This document shows positions 18,104-25,901 of a stretch of 47,776 nucleotides of DNA, piece after piece. The translations under genes and the position numbers were made by a program. Source of the stretch: Kiritimatiellota bacterium (GTDB lineage Bacteria; Verrucomicrobiota; Lentisphaeria; Oligosphaerales; JAADHN01). The stretch lies in NCBI GenBank assembly GCA_013151865.1, contig JAADHN010000021.1:1-47776 (forward strand). The letters run 5' to 3'. The first letter of the stretch is position 1, and each line of letters starts with the position of its first letter. A model generated the notes under the pieces. It searched no databases and was not told the origin of the DNA. It saw nothing but the letters and a program-made list of their open reading frames with translations.

Positions 18104-18964
18104 GACGGCGGACGAAAGAATGATTGCGAACTCCGCATTCTGCCCTGCGGCAACCGAGAAGGCGCCGCCTAACTGGGACAGCCTTGCGGCAACGTCAAAG
18201 AACGGTGCGGCTATCGCGGAGCGGTGTGCCGGAAAAGTGTTGCGTGCGACGAGGCGCCGGTGCGTCCATTGTCGGGAGTCGTGCATCCCGCGAAGTCCAC
18301 GCGCGCACCCGATATCGTCCGATCACCGCACGAACCCACCGCCACGCCGCTGCACGGGATTGGAGATGCCGTGCCGGTACACTCGCCGGCACTGCCGAAC
18401 TTCAACGCGATCGGCTGCACACGGATGGTCACACCGTGATCTGCACCCGCTCGAGATCGGTAGCGGAATTGGGCACGGGCGTGGCCGGCGGACCGCCCTG
18501 ACCCGGAGCGTCTTTGGAGTGCGGTGGAGCGAACCCCCGGGCGCCCCTTGCTCGGATGAGCGCGAATGAACAGGGAACACCCGGGCCGCCGGCTTCAGCC
18601 GCTGGACTGCGCGTCTCTCCGAACCGACGCGCTTCAGCCCACCGCGAGCACACGGCGAGAGCGGCAAAACCTGATTCCGCAGTGCCGGCTGCGATGATCG
18701 CAAGTGCACCGTGCCGCCTGTTGCCATTCCGGCGTTCCACGCTACCTTTTGCCGTACCGGGCATAGGTTCTCTTTTTGCGCCCCGGCATTCGGACGGGCT
18801 GCGCCCCGGGAGGCACCGCCGATCTTGCCGTTCCCGAGACCGCCCCCCCGAAACGCCCGTGCCGGGGCCTCGGCGTCGTTTTCACAGCCCGCCGCAAGAG
18901 CCGGCGGCGCATGTCAGAGACTTTTGCAAAACCTCATCACTCCGGACTCCGAACGAGGAATCAG
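18104..18964. other. 861-bp stretch without a supportable gene
   Basis: Several short ORFs exist in all frames but none has a family signature, consistent codon use or a ribosome site. The second half (about 18500-18700) contains two GCTTCAGCC copies and has a texture unlike the flanking genes; it could be a decayed gene or a genome-dispersed repeat. The last bases carry the ribosome site (AGGA) of the sulfatase gene. Confidence 0.45.
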
Positions 18965-20437
18965 ATGAATCGAAAACGCGGGCCGAATATTCTGGTGGCG
19001 ATCGCCGACGACCAGGGCTGGCCGCACGCAAGTGCCTACGGCTGCCGGTTCGTCCGGACACCGGCTTTCGATCGCGTAGCCGCCGAGGGCGTACTGTTCA
19101 CGAACGCCTTCTGCCCCGCACCTTCGTGCAGCCCGTCACGGGCGGGCCTGCTCACCGGCCGAAACCCCTGGCAACTCGAAGAAGGGGGTGTGCTCTGGAG
19201 TCTGCTCCCGGCCCGCTACCGGGTGTATACCGATCTGCTCGAGGCGGCCGGGTATCATGTGGGCCACACCTACAAGGGCTGGGGACCGGGCAGCGTAGAA
19301 CTGAGCGGGCGGAGTCGGAACCCCGCAGGGCCGGGCTGGAACCGACGAAAGACTGTGCCGCCGGCTGCGGCGATGAGCCGAAACGATTACGCTGCGAACT
19401 TTGCAGATTTCCTCGAAGCCCGTCCGGAGGGGGCGCCGTTCTGTTTCTGGTACGGCAGCAAAGAGCCCCATCGTCCCTACGAAAGCGGTTCGGGCTTGCG
19501 GGCCGGAAAACGACTCGAAGACGTGGAACTCCCTCCCTATCTGCCCGATTCGGAAGAAGTGCGCAGCGATTTGCTCGATTACGCTCTCGAAATCGAATGG
19601 TCCGATGAACATCTCGGCCGTATGCTGGCCCTTCTCGAGGAAAGAGGCGAGTTGGACGATACGCTCGTGGTGGTCACGGGCGACAACGGTTTCCCGTTCC
19701 CGCGGGCCAAGGCCAACCTGTACGAACAGGGCATGCACGTCCCCATGGCGATCCGCTGGGGCGCCCGGACGCCCGGAAGCAGGACCGTTACGGATTTCGT
19801 GAGTTTCATCGACCTTGCCCCCACGTTCCTCGAAGCAGCGGGACTGACACCCCCGGAAGCCATGACCGGAAAAAGCCTGCTGCGTCTCTTGACCTGCAAT
19901 CGGTCCGGACGCATCGAGCCTGGACGCGACCACGTGCTCACCGGTCGCGAACGACACGCCTACTGTCGGCCGGGCAACACGGGTTACCCGTGCCGGGCAA
20001 TTCGCACTGACGATTTCATCTACATCCGCAACTTCCTTCCCGAGCGCTGGCCGGCCGGTGATCCGCCTGCTTACGGCGATGTGGACGGCTCGCCCACCAA
20101 GCATTATATGATCGAGCACCGGGACGACGAGCACGTTCGCCCCCTCTACGAGCTGGCATTCGGCAAACGCCCGGCAGAAGAACTGTATGTGATCACGGAC
20201 GGTTACGCGTGCATGAAAAACCTGGCAGCAGACCCGGCTTATGCCGAAGTCCGTACCCAATTGCGACGAAGGCTGGAAGACGAACTCCGCCGCCAGGGCG
20301 ACCCCCGAATCGTGGGCGGCGCCGAAGTCTTCGATGCGAGTCCGTACGTCCCTCTGCTCGGCAAAGACCTGACCGAGGAAGATTTCGTCGGTCTGCAGGC
20401 ACTGCGACGGGAAGGTCTGCTCGACCCCGGCCAATAG
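18965..20437 (+). CDS. Sulfatase (formylglycine-dependent, type I)
   Basis: A 490-residue sulfatase of the alkaline-phosphatase fold. Metal-binding D15-D16 lies in ILVAIADDQGW; the active-site motif is C55-S-P-S-R59 (CSPSRAGLLTG), where Cys is expected to be oxidised to formylglycine by an FGE or anSME not present here. GDNG near residue 240 supplies the distal metal ligands. AGGA 5-6 nt before the ATG at 18965 supports this start; the longer frame from 18776 adds nothing conserved. There is no signal peptide from either start, unlike most glycan sulfatases of this group, so it appears cytoplasmic. It lies between a large secreted carbohydrate-acting protein and an esterase, consistent with degradation of sulfated, esterified glycans. 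Confidence 0.92.
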   Translation: MNRKRGPNILVAIADDQGWPHASAYGCRFVRTPAFDRVAAEGVLFTNAFCPAPSCSPSRAGLLTGRNPWQLEEGGVLWSLLPARYRVYTDLLEAAGYHVGHTYKGWGPGSVELSGRSRNPAGPGWNRRKTVPPAAAMSRNDYAANFADFLEARPEGAPFCFWYGSKEPHRPYESGSGLRAGKRLEDVELPPYLPDSEEVRSDLLDYALEIEWSDEHLGRMLALLEERGELDDTLVVVTGDNGFPFPRAKANLYEQGMHVPMAIRWGARTPGSRTVTDFVSFIDLAPTFLEAAGLTPPEAMTGKSLLRLLTCNRSGRIEPGRDHVLTGRERHAYCRPGNTGYPCRAIRTDDFIYIRNFLPERWPAGDPPAYGDVDGSPTKHYMIEHRDDEHVRPLYELAFGKRPAEELYVITDGYACMKNLAADPAYAEVRTQLRRRLEDELRRQGDPRIVGGAEVFDASPYVPLLGKDLTEEDFVGLQALRREGLLDPGQ

Positions 20438-20533
20438 CCCTCAACCCCACCCGCTCCGGGGTCGAGAACGGGTATATCCGCAACAGTCGCATTGCCCTCG
20501 ATCCTGCAGCGAAAAACCCGGAGTAACGACTCG

Positions 20534-21478
20534 ATGAATGCTTTTGCCACCGCGCGGGCGCTCCTGTTTCTGACCCCGGCGGCCGCACTTTCCGGCAGAC
20601 CGCCGGAACCGGCCAAGGCGGAAAAAGCCGTGCCTGCCGCGGAAGCCCGGCCGATGCTCAAGCCCCTGAAAGGCGCGGTCGCGAAAGTCTACAAGACCGT
20701 GGACGGCTGGCGGCTCCAGGTGCACGTTTTTTTCCCGAACGGACACCGGCCCGGGGAAAAGCGCCCCGCCATGGTGTTTTTTTTCGGGGGGGGATGGATC
20801 GGCGGGGCCCCAGGTCATTTTCGCCGCCAGGCCCAACATTTGGCCGATCTCGGAATGGTGGCCATTTGCCCCGAGTATCGCACGAGAAACCGCTGTGGCA
20901 CCCCGCCCTTCGCGTGCGTCGAAGACGGAAAATCGGCCATGCGCTGGGTCCGCGCCCACGCGTCCGAGTTGGGGGTCGATCCGGACCGAATCGCGGCGGG
21001 CGGCGGATCGGCCGGGGGACACGTTGCGGCGTGTACGGCATTCATCCCCGGGTTCGACTCGCCGAATGACGACCTGAGCGTGAACCCCGCGCCCAACGCC
21101 CTCGTGCTTTTTAATCCGGTCATCGACACGACGAGAAAAGGATACGGATGGGAGCGTCTCGGGTCGCGGCAAAAGGACATTTCCCCGGTCCATCACGTGA
21201 GAACCGACGCCCCGCCCACCATTATCTTTCATGGAACCGCGGACACCACCGTTCCGTTCGAAAACGTCCAACGGTTCCAGCGGTTGATGCTGGAAAAAGG
21301 AAACCGCTGCGAACTAGTTCCGTTCGAGGGCAGGAGCCACGGGTTTTTCAACAAGGGACCGGACTTCGCAAGGTGCGTGGCGCTGATGGACCGCTTTCTG
21401 GCGAGCCTCGGTTACCTTCGTATGCCGGACAGAGGGACTGCGGGACAGGTCGGGGGCGGGGGTGCGACGCATGACTGA
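20534..21478 (+). CDS. Alpha/beta hydrolase, esterase/lipase-like (BD-FAE type)
   Basis: A 314-residue protein. The N-terminus (LLFLTPAAALSG) looks like a short signal peptide, so export is likely. The oxyanion motif is GGGW (85-88), the nucleophile S159 in GGGSAGGH, acid D237 in HGTADTTVP and base H269 in GRSHGFFN: a complete triad of the carboxylesterase/acetyl-xylan-esterase type found beside glycan-degrading enzymes. GGAG before the ATG supports the start. It begins 96 nt after the sulfatase gene, in the same direction, and probably removes acyl groups from the same polysaccharide. Substrate not determined. Confidence 0.88.
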   Translation: MNAFATARALLFLTPAAALSGRPPEPAKAEKAVPAAEARPMLKPLKGAVAKVYKTVDGWRLQVHVFFPNGHRPGEKRPAMVFFFGGGWIGGAPGHFRRQAQHLADLGMVAICPEYRTRNRCGTPPFACVEDGKSAMRWVRAHASELGVDPDRIAAGGGSAGGHVAACTAFIPGFDSPNDDLSVNPAPNALVLFNPVIDTTRKGYGWERLGSRQKDISPVHHVRTDAPPTIIFHGTADTTVPFENVQRFQRLMLEKGNRCELVPFEGRSHGFFNKGPDFARCVALMDRFLASLGYLRMPDRGTAGQVGGGGATHD

Positions 21479-22667
21479 TCGGGTTCCCGCAGTCCCAAGC
21501 CACACCATGCCGGCGAACCGCACAGCGGGAGTGTATGTTCTGCTCGTCCGGGTCAACCGTTCTTTTCGGGCCGGAATCGGCGGCCGGGAAATGACGTTTG
21601 AGAACGGCTGGTACGCCTACACGGGGCGTGCCATGGCCGGCTTGGCCGCCCGCCTGGCCCGACATCTGCGAACTTCGCAATTCCGGCACTGGCACGTCGA
21701 CCGTTTATTGGCCAACGGCACGGTCGCCGACGTCCAGGTTCGCTTTACTACTGACCCGACGGAGGAATGCCGGACCGCTGCCGAAGTCGGGACCTGGACC
21801 GGAGCGCGCCCTGTGCCCGGGTTCGGGGCGAGCGACTGCGCCTGCCGGTCGCACCTTTTCCGCTTCGTCCGCCGGCCGGCCGGCTCGTTGCACGCAGGGA
21901 CCGTTGCCGCGAGCCTCGCGGAAATCTTCCGTTGCCTCAACCAACGCTGGGATAACCATGCCCTCCACGACCGCGACCCGTTTGGGACGCTGGTTTCCTG
22001 TATTCTCTCCCTGCGCACACAAGATCCAGTCACCCATGCAGCCGGGCAGCGGCTTTTTGCGGAGCTGCGGACTCCGCAAGAATTTGCTGCAGCAAATCCG
22101 GAACGAATCGCAGAATTGATTTTCCCCGTGGGCATGTTCCGGCAGAAAAGTCGGCGTCTGGTCGAGATCGCCCGCCGAATCCTCGACGACTTCGGCGGGC
22201 GGGTCCCCGCGGAGATCGACGCCCTTGTCGCCCTGCCGGGTGTCGGACGGAAGACCGCCAACCTCGTTCGCTCCTTTGCCTTCCACCTGCCCGCCCTGTG
22301 TGTGGACACGCACGTGCACCGAATCGCCAATCGTTGGGGGCTGGTTCGCTCGGCCACCCCCGACCAAACAGAGTGCGAACTCCGCAGCGCATTGCCCGAA
22401 ACCTATTGGATCGCCGCAAACCCGCTCCTGGTCCAGCACGGACAAAACATTTGCCGCCCGCTGGGACCACGCTGCGGGGAGTGTCCCCTGGTCGGCCTGT
22501 GCGACTTTGGGGCACTGCGGCAAGAACAGGCCTGGCTCGAGGCGTTCGTGCCCGGCGCGCCGCCGCACCCCAGCCTGAAGCATTTCACGCCGGAGCAGCG
22601 TACATCGGGCCGCGTTTCTGGAAGACTGTCGGGGCCGAAACCGCCCTCCCCGTTCTCCCCGCGATAA
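21471..22667 (+). CDS. DUF123 (GIY-YIG-like) domain fused to endonuclease III
   Basis: A 398-residue fusion. Residues about 18-140 match DUF123 (GVYVLLVRV, GWYAYTGRAM, HWHVDRLL, then FGASDCACRSHLFRF), a GIY-YIG-superfamily domain best known from archaea. Residues about 145-350 are endonuclease III: HhH motif LPGVGRKTANLV with catalytic K261, D279 in VDTHVHRIANR, and a 4Fe-4S loop with C328, C335, C338 and C344 (C-x6-C-x2-C-x5-C). It should excise oxidised pyrimidines and nick abasic sites; the N-terminal domain could add a second nuclease or DNA-binding activity. The ATG at 21471 overlaps the stop of the esterase gene by 8 nt; a GTG at 21462 and an ATG at 21507 are alternatives. Confidence 0.9.
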   Translation: MTDRVPAVPSHTMPANRTAGVYVLLVRVNRSFRAGIGGREMTFENGWYAYTGRAMAGLAARLARHLRTSQFRHWHVDRLLANGTVADVQVRFTTDPTEECRTAAEVGTWTGARPVPGFGASDCACRSHLFRFVRRPAGSLHAGTVAASLAEIFRCLNQRWDNHALHDRDPFGTLVSCILSLRTQDPVTHAAGQRLFAELRTPQEFAAANPERIAELIFPVGMFRQKSRRLVEIARRILDDFGGRVPAEIDALVALPGVGRKTANLVRSFAFHLPALCVDTHVHRIANRWGLVRSATPDQTECELRSALPETYWIAANPLLVQHGQNICRPLGPRCGECPLVGLCDFGALRQEQAWLEAFVPGAPPHPSLKHFTPEQRTSGRVSGRLSGPKPPSPFSPR

Positions 22668-22702
22668 CTCGCCGGGGGCACGCGTCGAGTCGGTTTTCAA
22701 CT

Positions 22703-22740
22703 GGGAAAGAAGTTGACCGGGACAGGCCTGTCCTTTTCCC
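22703..22740. terminator. Stem-loop between convergent genes
   Basis: GGACAGGCCTGTCC (22720-22733) is a perfect inverted repeat followed by TTTT on the plus strand. An outer pair, GGGAAA (22703-22708) with TTTCCC (22735-22740), encloses it. It lies between the convergent ends of the endonuclease III fusion and mutL, where a shared terminator is expected. Confidence 0.5.
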
Positions 22741-22829
22741 GTTTGTACCTGGGATCGAGAAAGGACGCAATGATCGGAAACGAGAAGCCCCCGGGCGCTT
22801 CCGCCTTTGAACCTGCCCCCCACCTTGTC

Positions 22830-24683
22830 TCATGCCCGGCGCCCGAAACGTTTTTCCAATTCCGCCATCGGAATATTGATCATCACGGGCCTACCGTGAG
22901 GGCAGGTGTAGGGCATCTCGGTCCGTGCGAGATCTCGAAGAAGCCCTCTCACTTCGTCGTCGGCCAAAGGATCCTCGGCCCTCACGGCATGTTTGCAAGC
23001 CGCCTGGGCAATCCTGACCTCATCAATCCGTTTGACCCCGCCCGGACGGGTCCGTAAGTCGTCCAGAATGTCTCGCAGCATTCCGGCCAGGTTTTCCTGG
23101 GGGAAGCCGGGCGGGACGGCGGTCACGAGCACCGTGTTTCCGCCAAAAGGTTCCAGACCGAAGCCGAGTCGGTCGAAATCTCCTTGGCGGCCGGCCAAGA
23201 AAGCGGCGTCGGCCGGAGCGAGTTCGATGGTCACGGGCAGGAGGAGGGGTTGGCGGGGACCTTCCCCTTTTGCGGCCGCAGCCAAAAGGCGTTCGAACAG
23301 AATGCGTTCGTGGGCGGCGTGCTGATCGATCAGGACCAGACCACCGCTCCCTTCGGCCACCAGGTAAAGGTTGCCGAACGTCCCGATTATGCGCAGGGCC
23401 GCGATTTCCGGGCGGGTGGCCGCGGACAGGGACGTGCCCGGCATGCCCGGGGCCGAGTCCTTCGCAGCGCGCGCTTCGGCAGTCGGGTCCGCGGCCCCCG
23501 TTGACGCCACGGCGGGAGGACTGTCGGCGGCCGCCCCATCCGGGTGACGGTCGAGCGGCGGGAACAAGGGCCCGGCGGCCGGGTCGGACGCAGGAACGGC
23601 GACCTCTTCCGGAATAGGCTTGGCTCCCGGAGGGGGACGGGGCAGCGGCGCCGCCACGCCGAGCCCGGGTTGGAGCGCGGGCGAAACCGCCGCTGCGGCT
23701 TCCCGCAAAGCCCGTCGCAGGGCTGCTGCCACAACCTGCCCCACGAGCCGGCCCTCCCGAAAACGCACGTCTCGCTTGGCCGGGTGCACGTTCACGTCCA
23801 CACGCTCCGGATCCAAGTCGATGAAAAGGACGACCGGGGGATATCGGCCTTTCATGACCAGGGTGTGGTAGGCATCGCGAATACCGTAATAGACCACGTC
23901 GGCCGCGGCAGGGCGCCCATTGACGAACACGCGCTGTTCCCGGCGTGAGGAACGCGTAAACCCGGGCCGCGCCGCAAACCCGCGCACGGCAATCCCGTGT
24001 TCCGCGTAGTCCACCGGAAGCATGCCGGCGGCGACGTCGCGCCCGAGTAGACGGACGAGACGGGCCCGGCTGTCGTCCGTCTCGCCGGCGAACAACACGC
24101 GGCGACCGTCCATGACGAGTTCAACGGACACCCCGGGATGTGCCAAGGCGTGCAGGAGAACGATTTCTTGGATGTGCCCGTCCTCAGTCGCCGCACTGCG
24201 CAAGAACTTCCGTCGGGCGGGAAGGTTGTAAAACAAGTCCTGGACACGGACGTTCGTACCGGGGGTGCAGCCGCAGTCCCGGACGTCGCGCAAACTTCCA
24301 CCGTCGACCGCAACTTCTGTTCCAACCGCGTCGTCGCGCTGCCGTGTCTGCAGCCGAAACCGGCTGACCGCGGCGATGCTCGGCAGGGCTTCGCCGCGGA
24401 ATCCCAGGGTCTGGATTCGGTCGATGTCTCCGGGGGCACGGACCTTGCTTGTGGCGTGGGCCTCGATACAAAGCAACGCGTCTTCACGATCCATGCCGCT
24501 GCCGTCATCGAGGACTTGCACCAGCCGCCGCCCCCCGCTCCGGGTCTGAACCATAATCCGAGTCGCCCCGGCATCGATGGCGTTCTCGATGAGTTCCTTG
24601 ACCACCGAGGCCGGGCGCTCGATGACTTCGCCCGCTGCTATGCGGTTCGAAATCTCGTCCGGAAGAATGCGAATTTCACTCAT
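22830..24683 (-). CDS. mutL: DNA mismatch repair protein MutL (endonuclease type)
   Basis: A 617-residue MutL of normal length. The N-terminal GHKL ATPase has IAAGEVIERPASVVKELIEN, DDGSGM, the HATSK box and LGFRGEAL. The linker (about 335-425) is rich in Pro and Ala. The C-terminal domain contains DQHAAHERILFE, which fits the DQHA(x)2E(x)4E metal-binding endonuclease motif, plus ACKHAVRAEDPL and CPHGRP, so the protein should nick DNA itself, as in bacteria lacking MutH. The start codon overlaps the stop of the upstream TPR gene in an ATGA arrangement, giving translational coupling. MutS is not in the window. A much longer in-frame reading beginning at 25622 covers the TPR gene out of frame and is not credible. 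Confidence 0.95.
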   Translation of the reverse strand: MSEIRILPDEISNRIAAGEVIERPASVVKELIENAIDAGATRIMVQTRSGGRRLVQVLDDGSGMDREDALLCIEAHATSKVRAPGDIDRIQTLGFRGEALPSIAAVSRFRLQTRQRDDAVGTEVAVDGGSLRDVRDCGCTPGTNVRVQDLFYNLPARRKFLRSAATEDGHIQEIVLLHALAHPGVSVELVMDGRRVLFAGETDDSRARLVRLLGRDVAAGMLPVDYAEHGIAVRGFAARPGFTRSSRREQRVFVNGRPAAADVVYYGIRDAYHTLVMKGRYPPVVLFIDLDPERVDVNVHPAKRDVRFREGRLVGQVVAAALRRALREAAAAVSPALQPGLGVAAPLPRPPPGAKPIPEEVAVPASDPAAGPLFPPLDRHPDGAAADSPPAVASTGAADPTAEARAAKDSAPGMPGTSLSAATRPEIAALRIIGTFGNLYLVAEGSGGLVLIDQHAAHERILFERLLAAAAKGEGPRQPLLLPVTIELAPADAAFLAGRQGDFDRLGFGLEPFGGNTVLVTAVPPGFPQENLAGMLRDILDDLRTRPGGVKRIDEVRIAQAACKHAVRAEDPLADDEVRGLLRDLARTEMPYTCPHGRPVMINIPMAELEKRFGRRA

Positions 24684-25447
24684 TTCGGGGGAGGTGCGGC
24701 GCGCCCCTGTACCGTCGGAGAGGCGTGCTGCCCCGAGGCCTTGCGGTTCGCCTGCACCAAAACTCCAGCTACGATTTTTTTGAATTCGGGGCGATCGCGG
24801 ATTGAGTCGAAGTTGGGATCGGCCAAATACGGGAGGATGCCGGCGCCCAAGTGTCTGCGGGCGATTTCCAGGTAGTACAGAGCGCGGTCGGCATCGGCCA
24901 TCCGGGCGTAGGCGGCGGCCGCGGCGCAATTGAGCGGCCCGTTCGCCGGGTGGCTCCGCAGGCCCCGACTCAGATTGGCGGCCGCGGCCGCGTACTTGCG
25001 AAGCCGCAGTTGGATGATCCCGAGGTGCGCCCGTATCGCGGGATCGTCGGACTTCCCGTTGTCCAGATAGCGGACCAAGTAATGCTCGGCCTCCACGTCC
25101 CGCCCGAGCTGACTGCTGACCAAACCGAGAGCGGCAAGCAATTCGACCCGCGACGGGTCTGCGGCAAATGCAGCTCGAAACAATTCCAGTGCTCCCTGGT
25201 AATTCCCGGCTTCGAGGAAACGGCGAGCCGAGCCTGCCAGAAACTCCGCCTCGGTGCGTGGGCCACGACTGCGAGAGGCCGACGCCGGGTTGTGCCCGCG
25301 ATCCGGGCCGGTAGTGCGTTGCGAAGGGACCATCACGTCCCGACGCCAGACACCGCTCCACGGCGCGGGTTGGTGCTCGAGCACCACGGCGGTCACAAAC
25401 GCCGTAAGTGCCAGGATCGCGCTGAGAATGACGGAGGACGTACGCAT
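24680..25447 (-). CDS. TPR-repeat protein with N-terminal membrane anchor or signal
   Basis: A 255-residue protein. The N-terminus (MRTSSVILSAILALTAFVTAVVLEHQ) is one hydrophobic helix, either an uncleaved anchor or a signal peptide. Residues about 75-210 hold three to four TPR-like helix pairs, for example ARRFLEAGNYQGALELFRAAF, ALGLVSSQLGRDVEAEHYL and AAAYARMADADRALYYLEIA. The tail ends with RPEFKKIVAGVLVQ. It is probably a scaffold facing the periplasm. The ATG at 25447 directly precedes the hydrophobic segment and is chosen over the longer frame from 25669, whose N-terminus is read from an intergenic repeat. It overlaps mutL by 4 nt, though no functional link is known. Confidence 0.75.
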   Translation of the reverse strand: MRTSSVILSAILALTAFVTAVVLEHQPAPWSGVWRRDVMVPSQRTTGPDRGHNPASASRSRGPRTEAEFLAGSARRFLEAGNYQGALELFRAAFAADPSRVELLAALGLVSSQLGRDVEAEHYLVRYLDNGKSDDPAIRAHLGIIQLRLRKYAAAAANLSRGLRSHPANGPLNCAAAAAYARMADADRALYYLEIARRHLGAGILPYLADPNFDSIRDRPEFKKIVAGVLVQANRKASGQHASPTVQGRAAPPPK

Positions 25448-25640
25448 GCCTGTGTCCCGACCGCGCGCCCGGCCCGGCAGCGGTCGCTCGTGCCCCTCCC
25501 GGAGAAGACAAGGCCGCCGCTCCCGGCCCGACTGGAGCAATCCTACGCCTGCGGGCCGCAAAAGCGAAGCAAAGCCTGCCGCCCTTTCGGAAGGGAGGCC
25601 CCTCCCTCCCAAAGCCGCCCACAACCAGTCCACCTCGATC

Positions 25641-25813
25641 AATTCATGGACTTCGCCGCGAAAGGGCACATCTCAAACGGATTCAGGTCATTGCGTCGAG
25701 CGCCGGGCAAGGCAGTATTGAATCCCGCCTCGGTCGGCGGGCGGCGGCAATGATCTGGCGATGTGCGAGATGCGTCATCGCAGCAAATGGCTCATGCCTT
25801 GTTCAGGTTGGGG
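25641..25813. repeat. Dispersed intergenic element, copy 1
   Basis: This copy aligns with 44589-44762 with a single one-base gap. Identical blocks include ACGGATTCAGGTCATTGC and GAGATGCGTCATCGCAGCA. A hairpin with stem CCGCCT (25725-25730) / GGGCGG (25739-25744) and an 8-nt loop is kept in both copies, and most differences across that hairpin are transitions that preserve pairing. A second small hairpin, GATG-CGT-CATC (25769-25779), is identical in both. In each case the element lies upstream of a minus-strand gene and downstream of another. No transposase, target duplication or terminal inverted repeat was seen. Confidence 0.8.
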
Positions 25814-25853
25814 CTCGTCCACACAGAGGCGTGAGCCGCGGGAGTTGTCGCTT

Positions 25854-25868
25854 TTCGCCAGAGGCGAA
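25854..25868. terminator. Small hairpin downstream of the 25902-27197 gene
   Basis: TTCGCC-AGA-GGCGAA forms a 6-bp stem with a 3-nt loop, 34 bases beyond the minus-strand stop codon. No T-run follows on the minus strand, so terminator function is uncertain. Confidence 0.3.
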
Positions 25869-25901
25869 TCGCTGCCACGCCTTCGGGTGGCCGGGATCAG
25901 G

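Larger units (their letters stand above)
25448..25901. other. Intergenic region holding dispersed repeat copy 1
   Basis: A 454-bp region between the start of the TPR-mutL unit and the end of the next minus-strand gene. The central 173 bp (25641-25813) is a dispersed repeat, described separately. Near the right end is a small hairpin, TTCGCC-AGA-GGCGAA (25854-25868), 34 bases past the stop codon of the neighbouring gene. The stretch 25448-25640 shows nothing recognisable. Confidence 0.6.

Noticed and set aside
24684-25622. N-terminal extension of the mutL frame by about 313 codons
   Set aside because: It overlaps the TPR gene in another frame, is Arg/Pro/Ser-rich noise, and MutL begins canonically at 24683.
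25761-25830. Small peptide gene in the dispersed element (MCEMRHRS...)
   Set aside because: The frame exists in both copies, but after the identical DNA block the substitutions are mostly amino-acid changing, and no ribosome site precedes it.
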